Shown: in pieces, positions 45,294 through 54,566 of the stretch
How positions within the stretch are numbered: position 1 is the first letter of the stretch
How the letters are laid out: every line of letters begins with the position of its first letter
NCBI RefSeq assembly: GCF_018332715.1
Contig: NZ_BOQP01000039.1
Span: 1-64,000, forward strand
DNA: 64,000 bases
Reading direction: 5' to 3'
Origin: Winogradskya consettensis
Lineage (GTDB): Bacteria > Actinomycetota > Actinomycetes > Mycobacteriales > Micromonosporaceae
Position numbers and translations under genes: made by a program
Notes under the pieces: generated by a model
Databases searched by the model: none
What the model was told of the DNA's origin: nothing
The model's input: the letters and a program-made list of their open reading frames with translations, nothing else

Positions 45294-47572
45294 CAGGCAC
45301 GGCCCGGGATCGGGGCGTGGCCGTCGGTCAGCAGGGCGGCCAGGACGGCGGCCGTCATGATGGGGGCGATCAACGGGCCCTGGCCGGCGGTGGCGGAGGT
45401 CCGGCGCAGCCGGTCGAGCTGCTCCTCGGTGGTGACGCCCTGCACGACGGTCTCCGTGCCGAGCAGGTTGCCGACCGACAGCACCAGGTCCAGGGCCGCC
45501 GGATCGCCGTCGAGGAACGCCCCGTCGATCTTGAGCTGATGGATCGGGAACGCCCGCAGCGAGGCCAGCGACACGTAGCCCGTCCCGAAGTCGTCCAGTG
45601 CGATCCGTACGCCGCACGCCGCGAGCCGGTCCAGTTGCAGCCGGGCCCGGGCGTCGTCGATGTGCTCCGACTCGACGATCTCCAGCGCGAGCCGCGACGG
45701 TGCGAGCCCGCACTCCGCGAGCGTGTCCAGGACGGTGTCGGCGAAGCGCGGGTCGAACAGCTGGTGGGCGCTGAGGTTCATGCCGATGCGTGTCGTGGCG
45801 CCGGTCGGCAGCGGTGCGAGCTGCGCGGCGACCGTGCGCAGGAAGTACGCGGTCATCAGCGCGAGGTCGCCCGTGCGTTCGGCGAGGTTCAGCAACTCGC
45901 GGCAGTCCACGTCACCGAACGCCGGGTGCTGCCACTGCACCAGTGCCTCGACGCCGGCCCAGGTGCCGGTGCCCAGGTCGAGGTACGGCTGGTAGAAGAC
46001 GTGGATCTCGCCGCGCTCTATCGCGTACGGAAGCTGGTCCTCCAGGGTCCGGTGCCGCGCGACCTCGCCGTGCTCGACCGGGTTGAAGATCTCGACCCGG
46101 TTCTTGCCCCGGGCCTTGGCGGAGTACATGGCGATGTCAGCGCGGCGGGTCAGCTCGGCAGCGGTGGTCCGGGGTGCGCTCAGGGCGACGCCGATGCTCG
46201 CACCGACGCGTACGGTGGCGGCCGTCAGTCGCATGGGCTGAACCAGCCGCGAACAGAGCAACTCGGCGTTCTGCTCGGCCTCGGCCGGATCCTTCAGACC
46301 GGTCAGCATCAGGACGAACTCGTCGCCGCCGAGGCGCCCGGCGACACCGTGCGCGCCGCCCGCCTCGGCGATGAGCTCGGCGACCCGGACCAGCAGCTCG
46401 TCACCGGCGGGATGGCCGTAGACGTCGTTGACCTGCTTGAAGTCGTCGAGGTCGATGTTGAGAAGGGCGACTTCTCCGGGCGTACTGTTGTCGACCGCGT
46501 TGATCAGCTCTCGGAAGAACTTCGCCCGCGTCGGCAGCTGGGTGAGGCTGTCATGGTTGGCCTGGTGGTCGAGCTCGGCGTGCGAGCGCAGGTTGGCCTC
46601 GCCGAGCCGGACCTGCGTGCCGAGCGTGCGGAAGGCGTCGTGAACGGGCTCGGGTACGCGGTGCACGCCCCCGATCAGCCGGTAACGCTGACCGGTGAGC
46701 AGCTCCTCCACCTGCCAGTGCCGGATCCGTGGCGCCGCATCGGCGAGCGCGGACGCCGGATCCGTCAGGGCGCTCATGGGGAGGACAAGACCGGTGAGAT
46801 CCCGGATCTCGCCGACCGTACCCGCGACAACCAGGCCGTCGTCGGTCTTGGCAACAAGCACGACGGCGACACCGGGGGCGAACGCCATGATCCCCTGCGA
46901 GGTCTCCAGCGCGATGCGGTGCACGGTCGCGATGTCGGTGGCGGCGAGGACCTCGCTGCCGGCCCGCGCGAGCAGGGCGTCGCGGGCGGCGGCCTGTTCC
47001 TGGCGGCGCAGCGCGGAGTAGATGGCCCGGGTCAGGGCGGTGACCAGCACGATCTGGGGTAGGAGCTGAGCCGACCGCCCGAGGTCCATGATCGCGCCGA
47101 CCGGGGTGGGTGCGGCGATGAGCGCGGCCGGCAGCGACAACATGCCGAAGACCGACCGGACCGCCCAGGACCGGAACGAGCCGTACAACGACTGGACCAT
47201 CAGCAGCACCATGGTCAGACCGATCGTGGCGACCGGGTCCTTGAGCGCCGACCCCGCGACGGCCACCAGCGCCGGCAGCACGATCGGGTCGAGCAGCCAG
47301 GTTCGGCCGAGCACGTAGGTGAGCACGAACCCGAGGCCGAGCACGGCCAGCGAGACCCGGGCCAACGTGTCCCAGAGCGGCGATCCGGTGGTCGCCCCGA
47401 TCTGCCCGGTCTCGGTGAGCAGGCTGACGAGCGACAGTGCCACCGCGCCGAGCCGGACCCGGCCCAGCGTCGTGGTCGGGATGACATCCTGCCAGCGGCG
47501 CACGCCAGCCTGATCGGTAGATCGCCACCGAAAGTGAGGCTTCCGTGTCGGAAGGTTGACGGCCGCCTGCAC
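45293..47572 (-). CDS. membrane GGDEF protein with degenerate EAL domain
   Basis: Encodes 759 residues. Several N-terminal membrane helices (about 40-185) are followed by a GAF-like region (about 200-320), a GGDEF domain with an intact GGDEF at 415-419 and an EAL domain (about 505-755). EAL 542-544, Asn599, Glu631, DDFGTG (660-665) and Lys681 are kept. The Arg of ExLxRW is Gln546, and the late AEGVET motif reads VQGVTT (Gln711 for Glu). Diguanylate cyclase activity is likely; c-di-GMP phosphodiesterase activity is doubtful. GTG start at 47572. Confidence 0.88.
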   Translation of the reverse strand: MQAAVNLPTRKPHFRWRSTDQAGVRRWQDVIPTTTLGRVRLGAVALSLVSLLTETGQIGATTGSPLWDTLARVSLAVLGLGFVLTYVLGRTWLLDPIVLPALVAVAGSALKDPVATIGLTMVLLMVQSLYGSFRSWAVRSVFGMLSLPAALIAAPTPVGAIMDLGRSAQLLPQIVLVTALTRAIYSALRRQEQAAARDALLARAGSEVLAATDIATVHRIALETSQGIMAFAPGVAVVLVAKTDDGLVVAGTVGEIRDLTGLVLPMSALTDPASALADAAPRIRHWQVEELLTGQRYRLIGGVHRVPEPVHDAFRTLGTQVRLGEANLRSHAELDHQANHDSLTQLPTRAKFFRELINAVDNSTPGEVALLNIDLDDFKQVNDVYGHPAGDELLVRVAELIAEAGGAHGVAGRLGGDEFVLMLTGLKDPAEAEQNAELLCSRLVQPMRLTAATVRVGASIGVALSAPRTTAAELTRRADIAMYSAKARGKNRVEIFNPVEHGEVARHRTLEDQLPYAIERGEIHVFYQPYLDLGTGTWAGVEALVQWQHPAFGDVDCRELLNLAERTGDLALMTAYFLRTVAAQLAPLPTGATTRIGMNLSAHQLFDPRFADTVLDTLAECGLAPSRLALEIVESEHIDDARARLQLDRLAACGVRIALDDFGTGYVSLASLRAFPIHQLKIDGAFLDGDPAALDLVLSVGNLLGTETVVQGVTTEEQLDRLRRTSATAGQGPLIAPIMTAAVLAALLTDGHAPIPGRA

Positions 47573-47601
47573 CGCGCCGCCGGCCGAGTCAATATGGCGC
47601 C

Positions 47602-48423
47602 ATGGAGCCCGCTCAGCTGGAACGAACCCCGTTCGCGGACCTCGACCGGACGCCGCCCGCCATGCTCGCCATGCTGGTGGCGGCCCTCGAGGCGATGTCG
47701 CGTCATCCGGAGATCCGCCGCGTGCGGCACACCGCCTGGGAGGCGCTGCGGCCCGCCCCGGGGCAGCGGTTGCTCGACGCGGGCTGCGGCACCGGCGACG
47801 TTGCCCGAGAACTGGCCGCCGCGGTCGCTCCCGGCGGTGCTGTTGTGGCGTTGGACCGGTCGGAGGCCACCTTGGCGGCGGCGCGGGAGCGGCATCAGGG
47901 CGGCGAGATCAGCTATGTCGCCGGGGACATCGGCGCCCTCGACCTAGCCGACGAGAGCTTCGACGGCGTCTGGTGCGAGCGGGTGCTGCAACACGTCGAC
48001 GACCCCGGCCGCGCGATCGCCGAGCTGGCCCGGGTGACCCGCACCGGCGGGCGCGTCTGCCTGGTCGACACCGACTGGACCTCGCTGGCCTTCGACGGCG
48101 TCGACAGCGCGCTGGCCAGGGCGGTCATCGAGCACGCGCGGGGCCCGCTCACCCCGGTGCAGGACGACCTGGGCCGTACGCTTCGCCGTCGCCTCCTGGA
48201 TCACGGGTTGTGCGACGTCACCGCCACCCCGGTGACCTGCTACTTCCCCGACCCGGCCTCGGCCGCCGTGGTGCTGCCCATGATCAATGCGGGCGTGCCC
48301 GAGGAGACGTGGAAGGCCCCGGCCGGTCTGCGGGCCGCCTGGCTCGACCAGGTCCGCGCGGCCGGCGAGCGCGGCGACTTCCTCGCGGTACTGACCATCT
48401 GGGTGGTCTGCGGCACGGTCTGA
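47602..48423 (+). CDS. class I SAM-dependent methyltransferase
   Basis: Encodes 273 residues. Motif I is 'LLDAGCGTGD' (57-66), motif II region 'VVALDRSEATLAAARER', and 'LQHVDDPGRAIAELARVTRT' is motif III/post-III. This is the Methyltransf_11/25 type of small-molecule enzyme, often acting on polyketides or quinones; the substrate is unknown. It is divergent from the GGDEF-EAL gene (29 bp apart) and convergent with the beta-propeller gene. Confidence 0.88.
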   Translation: MEPAQLERTPFADLDRTPPAMLAMLVAALEAMSRHPEIRRVRHTAWEALRPAPGQRLLDAGCGTGDVARELAAAVAPGGAVVALDRSEATLAAARERHQGGEISYVAGDIGALDLADESFDGVWCERVLQHVDDPGRAIAELARVTRTGGRVCLVDTDWTSLAFDGVDSALARAVIEHARGPLTPVQDDLGRTLRRRLLDHGLCDVTATPVTCYFPDPASAAVVLPMINAGVPEETWKAPAGLRAAWLDQVRAAGERGDFLAVLTIWVVCGTV

Positions 48424-48429
48424 CCCTGC

Positions 48430-49512
48430 TCAGAAGAGGATCTGGGCCGCCCCGGGTGCGGCGACAGTGCCGCTGACCTGGCCGGGGATGCCGTCGAGGA
48501 GCGGCAGCCAGGCGATCGTGCCCGAGCGCTGGTTGGCCACGTAGAGCCGCTCACCGGCTGGATCGAGCGCCAGGTGCCGGGGCCAGTCCCCGCCGCACGA
48601 GGGGGCGGCCACGCGGGTGAGGGTCGTACCGTCGGCTCCGGTGGTGAACACGCCGATGGTGTTCGTGCCCCGGTTGCTGACGTAGACGTGGCTGCCGTCC
48701 GGGGACACCGCGATCTCGCCCGGATAGTTGGTCACCCCGGTTTCCGGTGCGGCGGTCACGACCTGGCCGGGCTGCAGGACGCCCTCGGCGTACGCGCAGA
48801 CGGTCACGGTCGAATTGAGCTCGTTGGCCAGGTAGGCGACCGTGCCGGACGGGTGGAAGGCCAGGTGGCGAGGTCCGCTGCCGGCCGGGAGCTCGAGGCG
48901 GGTGACCTCGGTGAGGGAGCCCGCCTGGCGGTCGAGCGCGTAGGTGTAGACCGCGTCCCGGCCCAGGTCGACGGCGAGGATGTAGGCGCCGAGGGGATCG
49001 ACGACGACCTGGTGCGCGTGCGCGCCGGTGCCGTGGGAGCGCCGGTCCGTCGCTGCCGCGGGCGTGCCGTCGGCGTTGATCGGGTGGGTGACCACGGCAC
49101 CCTCGCCATAGAGCGAGACGAACAAGAACGACCCATCGGGGTGTACGGCCACATGTGCCGGGCCGTTGCCCGTGGCCACCGTGCCGAGCAGTTCCAGGGC
49201 GGGAGTGAGGGCGCTGACCGTCCCGCGTTCCTGCTCGCTGATCGCGTAAAGAATGCTGCCGGCGGCGCTGATGGCCAGCCAGGAAGCCTCGGGTACAACG
49301 GCGGTGCTGCTCTCGACGGACGGCCGGCCGGTCGTGGGGTCGAGATGGCCGGCGGCGATGCCGGGGCCGCCCGCCGAGGTGTACGTGCCGAGATGGAAGC
49401 CGGCCGGTGACGCCTCGTGGCCGGTGATCGCTTCGGTCCCCGTTACCGCGGTGACTGCCGCGGCGCCGCCGAGCTTGAGGATTCCCCGCCGCGTGGTGCC
49501 TTTTCCATCCAT
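48430..49512 (-). CDS. Tat-exported lactonase-like beta-propeller protein
   Basis: Encodes 360 residues. A twin-arginine signal (Arg8-Arg9 in 'TTRRGILKLGG') suggests Tat export. The rest is a seven-bladed propeller of the lactonase (6-phosphogluconolactonase-like) family, with repeats such as 'GPAHVAVHPDGSFLFVS', 'GPRHLAFHPSGTVAYLAN' and 'YPGEIAVSPDGSHVYVSN'. Its location outside the cytoplasm argues against sugar-phosphate metabolism; the ligand is unknown. TAAATT at 49520-49525 lies 7 nt before the ATG. Confidence 0.85.
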   Translation of the reverse strand: MDGKGTTRRGILKLGGAAAVTAVTGTEAITGHEASPAGFHLGTYTSAGGPGIAAGHLDPTTGRPSVESSTAVVPEASWLAISAAGSILYAISEQERGTVSALTPALELLGTVATGNGPAHVAVHPDGSFLFVSLYGEGAVVTHPINADGTPAAATDRRSHGTGAHAHQVVVDPLGAYILAVDLGRDAVYTYALDRQAGSLTEVTRLELPAGSGPRHLAFHPSGTVAYLANELNSTVTVCAYAEGVLQPGQVVTAAPETGVTNYPGEIAVSPDGSHVYVSNRGTNTIGVFTTGADGTTLTRVAAPSCGGDWPRHLALDPAGERLYVANQRSGTIAWLPLLDGIPGQVSGTVAAPGAAQILF

Positions 49513-49571
49513 GTACGTGAATTTAACGCAGCGCCGCCCCGATCCGCGGACCGGGGCAGCGCTGCAGCTGA

Positions 49572-51077
49572 TCAGGAGACCGGAACCATGGCCCCGAGCA
49601 GGCTGTCGATCGAGATGCTGGCGAAGCCGACGCGTACGTCGCTCGCGCCGTAGGGCAGCCAGAAGCGGCCGTCGTGCAGCATGCCGCCGCACGAGTAGAC
49701 GACGTTCGGGACGTAGCCCTCGCGCTCGATCTCGTCGGGTTCCAGCAGGCCGTGCGGCAGGTCCGCGATCACCCGCTCCGGGTTGTCGAGGTCGAGGAGC
49801 ATGGCACCGATCGCGTAGCGGCGCATGGGGCCGACCCCGTGGGTGAGCACCAGCCAGCCGTCGCTGGTCTCCACCGGTGAGCCGCAGTTGCCGACCTGGA
49901 TGAGATCCCAGCCCCGGTGCGGCATGAGCAGGGGCACCGCCGCGTGCCAGCGGTTGGACTCGTCGCGTTCGCTGAGCCCGAGGGTCTCACCGTCCGAGCG
50001 GCACAGGGCCAGGTGACGACCGTTGACCGCGCGGGGGAACAGCGCCATGCCCTTGTTGCGGGCGGCGGGGCCCCGCAGGGCGGTGACCTCGAAATGACGC
50101 AGGTCGCGGGTCTGCAGCATGCGGCCGGCGATCTGCCTGCCGTCGTACGCGGTGTAGGTGGCGGCGTACGTGATCCGGCCCTCCGCGTCCTCCGTCTGCA
50201 CGAACCGGGCGTCCTCCATGCCGTTGCTCTCGGCCGGGGCGGCGGGCCAGAGCACGCGCTGGTGCAGCGGGACCGTGGCCGGGAACGCGACCGCGTAATC
50301 GGTGGCCACGATCTCGCGCAGGAACGCCAGGGTCTCGCCGGTCGTCGGGCGGGCCAGCAGTTCGCCCGGGAGGTGACCGAGGACGTCCTCGAACTCCTCC
50401 TCGCTGTAGCTCTCCGGCAGCGCGGCCAGCACCGTCGCCGAGAGCTCGTTGTCGAGTTCCAGCTCGGCCAGGCCGGCGGCGAGCGCGTCCCGCTGGTGGC
50501 GTGCCCCGGTCCGCTCGCCGACCAGGAGCGGGCCGTCACGGTCCTCGAGGCGGAAGCTGTCGTCCGGGCCGAGCACCGCCGAGCAGAAGCCGATGGACGA
50601 GATGTGACCCTCGCCGATCTGGCGGAGGCTGATCGCCGCCCGGAGCTCGCCCGGCTGCAGCCCGCTCTGATCCGGGTGCGGCACCATCGACGGGTTGCAC
50701 AGCGCCGCGGCCTCGATGGCGTACTCATGGCTGAAGTAAGCACCGATCAGCATCCGGGCGTTCGGCGAGAGCTCGGCATCCGGCGGGACCCGGTGGTGCA
50801 CCAGATCGAAGTGATGGCTGAACGTCGTGAGCAGGTCGTGGTGACGCCCCGCGAACCGGGTGAGCACGTCGTCGAGCAGCCGGGCGATCTCGTCCTCGTC
50901 GAGCCGCAACATCCGCTCGATGAGGCTCGACGCGCGGTTCTGCACGAGCTGTGCGTCCTCGCCGGGCACGAAGAGCTTGATCACCACGCGTCGCGCGTCG
51001 GGCTGCATCGTCAGCGCGTGGCGCATGGCGAGGCTGGTGGTCTGGGCACGTTCCTGGGGATCCATAGTTGCGGTCAC
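49572..51077 (-). CDS. GH130-family glycoside phosphorylase/hydrolase
   Basis: Encodes 501 residues. A helical N-terminal extension (about 1-110) precedes a five-bladed propeller of GH130 type: 'RQIGEGHISSIGF', catalytic-type Asp289 in 'NGMEDARFV', 'GNCGSPVETSDGWLVLTHG' and 'YVPNVVYSCGG'. Known GH130 enzymes phosphorolyse or hydrolyse beta-1,2 or beta-1,4 mannosides. The GTG start at 51077 overlaps the stop of the upstream gene (GTGA). Third gene of a GT4/alpha-toroid/GH130 operon, so it may trim or recycle a mannose-containing glycan made by that operon. Confidence 0.85.
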   Translation of the reverse strand: MTATMDPQERAQTTSLAMRHALTMQPDARRVVIKLFVPGEDAQLVQNRASSLIERMLRLDEDEIARLLDDVLTRFAGRHHDLLTTFSHHFDLVHHRVPPDAELSPNARMLIGAYFSHEYAIEAAALCNPSMVPHPDQSGLQPGELRAAISLRQIGEGHISSIGFCSAVLGPDDSFRLEDRDGPLLVGERTGARHQRDALAAGLAELELDNELSATVLAALPESYSEEEFEDVLGHLPGELLARPTTGETLAFLREIVATDYAVAFPATVPLHQRVLWPAAPAESNGMEDARFVQTEDAEGRITYAATYTAYDGRQIAGRMLQTRDLRHFEVTALRGPAARNKGMALFPRAVNGRHLALCRSDGETLGLSERDESNRWHAAVPLLMPHRGWDLIQVGNCGSPVETSDGWLVLTHGVGPMRRYAIGAMLLDLDNPERVIADLPHGLLEPDEIEREGYVPNVVYSCGGMLHDGRFWLPYGASDVRVGFASISIDSLLGAMVPVS

Positions 51078-52171
51078 GCAAGGCCGCCTGACGGTCGGGT
51101 CGCGCTGCGCCCCGCCCACGCGCGAGCGTGCTGCAACGTGGAGACGAGCGCGAGAGTTGATTCGGCACCTTGATTCAGATTAGGGCCTTCCGGGGTCAAT
51201 CCGTCATAACATCCACCGGTCAGTGGGTCATACATGACAATTCCGGCGTCGTTGTCACCCAGGAACCAGGCGATGGCCTGAAAGAGCGGGGCGTCCCAGG
51301 CGTCGTCCCCGGTCGCTGTCGCCGCGGCGGCACAGGCGTCGGCGGTCGCGGCGGCCTCGATCGGCTGCTGGTCGAAGCGGTGCCGGCCGTCGGGGGTGCT
51401 CAGATCCGCCGGTTGCCAGCCGGCCACCGGCACGGTCGACAGGTGACCCTGGTGTTCCTGCACGCGGCACAACCAGCCGAGCATGCGGAGACCTTCCTCC
51501 AGGAGGTGCTCGTCGCCCAGCAGGTCGCCCGCGTGGATCAGGACCTCGGCCAGCGCCGGGTTCGCGTACGAGAGCCGCTGTTCCGGCCAGACCCAGCCGG
51601 GGTCGCTTCCCGGCAGACCCACGACGGTGGCCGCGTCAGCCAGCAGTTGTGCCGCTTCGCCGCAGGCCGGGTCGCCGCGGAGCACCTCGGCCGCGCCCAG
51701 GCCGGCGAAGGCCATCGCGCGTGACCACTGCGAGCGTTGCCGCGCGCCGATCAGGAACGCCTGCCGGGCCTCCCGGCGGATCCACGGGACCGCGCAACGG
51801 CCGGCTGCGGTGCCGAGACCCCAGAGCGCCCGGCCCCAGCAGTCGTCCGTGCCGGGCTCGTCCTGCCAGCGCCGGTCGAAGGAGAGCCTGTTGCGCACGG
51901 TGCCGTCGGGTGCCATCGCATGCGTGACGAACGCCAGGTAGCGCTCCGCCAGCCCGGTGACCAGGGCGGTCGGCTGCGGTTCCCGGCCGGCGAGCAGCAG
52001 GCCGCGGGCCACGTCGTCGACGCAGTAGCCGTGCTCGCGTCGTACGGTCGCGTTGCGGGCGTGTTCCAGCAGCCCCGTGTCATCAGAGAGCCGGGCCACG
52101 TGTGACCAGTTCGGTTCGGGCGCGTCGATCAACCGCACGGGCGGCGGGACCAGCCGCAGAGTCACGCTCAC
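51074..52171 (-). CDS. six-hairpin (alpha/alpha toroid) glycosidase-like protein
   Basis: Encodes 365 residues. Repeated helix-pair pattern with 'YCVDDVARGLLLAG', 'DDCWGRALWGLGTAAG', 'WPEQRLSYANPALAEVLIHA' and 'GPNLNQGAESTLALV' resembles (alpha/alpha)6 barrels such as AGE epimerases or GH88/105/127-type enzymes. No exact family could be fixed and catalytic residues are uncertain (conserved-looking Asp and Glu in the segments named). It overlaps both neighbours by four bases (GTGA), so all three proteins are made together. Confidence 0.75.
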   Translation of the reverse strand: MSVTLRLVPPPVRLIDAPEPNWSHVARLSDDTGLLEHARNATVRREHGYCVDDVARGLLLAGREPQPTALVTGLAERYLAFVTHAMAPDGTVRNRLSFDRRWQDEPGTDDCWGRALWGLGTAAGRCAVPWIRREARQAFLIGARQRSQWSRAMAFAGLGAAEVLRGDPACGEAAQLLADAATVVGLPGSDPGWVWPEQRLSYANPALAEVLIHAGDLLGDEHLLEEGLRMLGWLCRVQEHQGHLSTVPVAGWQPADLSTPDGRHRFDQQPIEAAATADACAAAATATGDDAWDAPLFQAIAWFLGDNDAGIVMYDPLTGGCYDGLTPEGPNLNQGAESTLALVSTLQHARAWAGRSATRPSGGLA

Positions 52172-53319
52172 GCGGGAACCGAGGTGGCGACGGGCGTGCT
52201 CGCGGTCAGCAGGTGCGCCGCGAGGCTCTGATAGCGGGCGGCCACCGCGGGCCAGCGCAGCGTCGGTCCACCGGCCAGGCCGGTCAGATGATTCGCTACG
52301 TCCGGGGACTGCAGCACATGCCGGATGCCGGCGGCCATGGCCACCGGGTCCTGATGCGGGACCAGCAGGCCCGGACCGTCGGCGAGCAGCTCCACCGCGT
52401 GGGGGAACTCCGTGGCCACCACCGGGACACCGGCACCCACGGCCTCGATCAGCACGCCCGAGGTGACCTGCTCGGTCGAGTCGTAGGGCAGCACCACGAC
52501 GTCGGCCGAGCGGATGAGCCGGCTCAGCGAGGCCTCGTCCAGGTAGACGTCCTCCCAGTGCACCCGGTCGGCCACGCCGAGCTCGTCCGCGAGCCGCACC
52601 AGCGATTCGCGATAGCCGTCGCCGTGGTAGTCCAGCACCTTCGGATGGGTGCGACCGGCGACGGTGTATCGCGGCATCGGGTCCAGGTCACGCAACCCGG
52701 CGAGGGCCCGCAGTGCCCATTCGATGCCCTTACCCGGGCCGAGCAGTCCCCAGGTGAGCAGGTGCGGCACGTCGTGGACCTCGCGGGGCGCGCTGGAATG
52801 GCTGGCGGCGCCGTGCGGGATCACGGTCACCTTGTGCGGGTCGACCCGGTAACCGGCGGTCAGTCGCTGACGAGCGGTGTCCGTCATGGTCACGACCGCG
52901 TCCGCGAGCGCCACGATCCGTTCGAGCACCGAGCGTTGCATCGGTGTCGGGGTGCTCAGAACGGTGTGCAGCACCACGATCGCCGGAACCTTGAGGGCTC
53001 TCAGCAACGGCAGCACCTCGTCGCCGTCGAGCCCCGGGTAGATGCCGTACTCGTGCTGCACAACGGCGACGTCGAAGCGGTTCAGCGCATTCGCGGCGGC
53101 GGTCCAGCCGCCGGCGGTGTCGGTGGGCCAGGTGTGTACGACCCGCGGTGCCGCCCGGTCGACCTCGAGCCCGCCACCGGCCGCGTCCGCGGAGAGCAAC
53201 CGCACCACCCCGCTGCCCGGCACGCCCGCGGTGAGGTGGGACGACAGCGCGGCATTGAACGTCGCCAAACCGCATTGTGTCGGGGGATAGGTGCTGAGAA
53301 ATCCGTAGGTCGCGGGCAT
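52168..53319 (-). CDS. GT4-family glycosyltransferase
   Basis: Encodes 383 residues with the GT-B fold. The N-terminus is 'TYGFLSTYPPTQCGLATFN', the hinge 'LTWGLLGPGKGIEWALRAL' and the donor site 'GVLIEAVGAGVPVVATE', containing the EX7E motif. It likely transfers mannose or another hexose from a nucleotide sugar. First gene of the operon with the alpha-toroid and GH130 genes. AAGGGG lies 6 nt before the ATG. There is no signal peptide. Confidence 0.88.
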   Translation of the reverse strand: MPATYGFLSTYPPTQCGLATFNAALSSHLTAGVPGSGVVRLLSADAAGGGLEVDRAAPRVVHTWPTDTAGGWTAAANALNRFDVAVVQHEYGIYPGLDGDEVLPLLRALKVPAIVVLHTVLSTPTPMQRSVLERIVALADAVVTMTDTARQRLTAGYRVDPHKVTVIPHGAASHSSAPREVHDVPHLLTWGLLGPGKGIEWALRALAGLRDLDPMPRYTVAGRTHPKVLDYHGDGYRESLVRLADELGVADRVHWEDVYLDEASLSRLIRSADVVVLPYDSTEQVTSGVLIEAVGAGVPVVATEFPHAVELLADGPGLLVPHQDPVAMAAGIRHVLQSPDVANHLTGLAGGPTLRWPAVAARYQSLAAHLLTASTPVATSVPA

Positions 53320-53504
53320 GACAGGCCCCTTCTGTTCAGGCGGCTGCCTCCCCGCGGCGCTAACGGGCGCGCGGAACTGTGGACCTGCCCTTTCGGGAGA
53401 ATTGCCGCAATTGAGTAATGCGACGTTAACAAGAATTGCCTGGTCAGTGAGGGTTATTCAGGACCTGGGTCGAGCCGCGGGCTCACCACCGGGCCATCTG
53501 ATGC

Positions 53505-54506
53505 TCATTTGAGCAATTCGCGGTAGATGGCCAGGTAGTCGTCGACCATGCGGTCCGCCCCGAAGCGGCTCCGGGCGCGGGCCCGGCAGGCCCCGCGGTC
53601 GATCAGGTCGATCTTGCCGACGGCGGCCACCGCCTGGTCGATGTCCTCGACCAGACGGCCGGTGAGACCTTCGTCGACCACCTCGGCCATGGAGCCTTTC
53701 CTGTACGCGACCACGGGCGTCCCGCAGATCATCGACTCGACGACCGACAGCCCGAACGGCTCGGCGAACCGGATCGGGTGCAGCAACGCCGCGCTGCCCC
53801 CCAGGATCCGCGCCCGGTCCTGCGGCCCGACGGAGCCCCGGTACACCACGCGGTCCCCGTCGATGTGCGGCTCGACCATCTCCTCGAAGAAGCGCTGGTC
53901 CTGCACGATGCCGCAGAGCGTCAGCCGTCGTCCCGCCCGCCGGGCGATCTCGATCGCGGTGTCCGTGCCCTTGTCCGGATGGATCCGCCCGAAGCACACC
54001 AGGTCGTCGCCACCGTCCGCGGTGAACGGGAGCTCGTCCAGGTCGACGCCGTGGTAGACGGTCCCCACATAGCTCAGGTCATGACTGCGGTCGGCGTCGG
54101 AGATCGACACGAACGACGAGCGGGCCCGTTTGTACGCGGGCAGGATGTTCCGCCCCGAAAAACCGTGGATCGTGGTGAGCATCGGCGCCCGGCAGAGTGC
54201 GGAGAACGCGAGCGGCAGCCAGTCCAGATGGTTGTGGACCAGGTCGAAATCGCCGGAGCGCTGCAGGGCGTACGCGACGTGCAGGGCCTCCCAGACCCGG
54301 CCGTCCAGATCGGGGTCGTCCTCGTAACCGTGCACCGCGACGCCGTCCAGGGTGGCCTTCGTGACGGAGTCCAGCGTCGCGAAAAGCGTCACGTCCACCC
54401 CGCGGGCGGTCAACCCCTCCGCGAGCAGGCTCGTGACGAGCTCCCACGGGCCGTAGTGGATCGGAGGCGTACGCCAAGCGATCGGTCCCAGCAGCGCCAC
54501 CTTCAT
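53505..54506 (-). CDS. GT4-family glycosyltransferase
   Basis: Encodes 333 residues. The GT-B features are 'PPIHYGPWELVTSLLAEGL' for the acceptor side, 'VCFGRIHPDKGTDTAIEIAR' for the linker, and 'PFGLSVVESMICGTPVVAY' for the EX7E donor motif. Only about 30 percent similar by eye to the upstream GT4, so not a recent duplicate. It precedes the GT4/GH130 operon by 185 bp on the same strand and is divergent from the alpha-glucosidase gene. Confidence 0.88.
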   Translation of the reverse strand: MKVALLGPIAWRTPPIHYGPWELVTSLLAEGLTARGVDVTLFATLDSVTKATLDGVAVHGYEDDPDLDGRVWEALHVAYALQRSGDFDLVHNHLDWLPLAFSALCRAPMLTTIHGFSGRNILPAYKRARSSFVSISDADRSHDLSYVGTVYHGVDLDELPFTADGGDDLVCFGRIHPDKGTDTAIEIARRAGRRLTLCGIVQDQRFFEEMVEPHIDGDRVVYRGSVGPQDRARILGGSAALLHPIRFAEPFGLSVVESMICGTPVVAYRKGSMAEVVDEGLTGRLVEDIDQAVAAVGKIDLIDRGACRARARSRFGADRMVDDYLAIYRELLK

Positions 54507-54566
54507 GGTCCCCAGTATGGGAGCGATTCGGTGTTTCGTCAGTGCTTCACGTGTTAAAGAGAGACC

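Noticed and set aside
44007..45539. Long rightward ORF opposite the Gfo/Idh gene
   Set aside because: A shadow of the oxidoreductase gene followed by repeat-derived sequence; no start signal or family.
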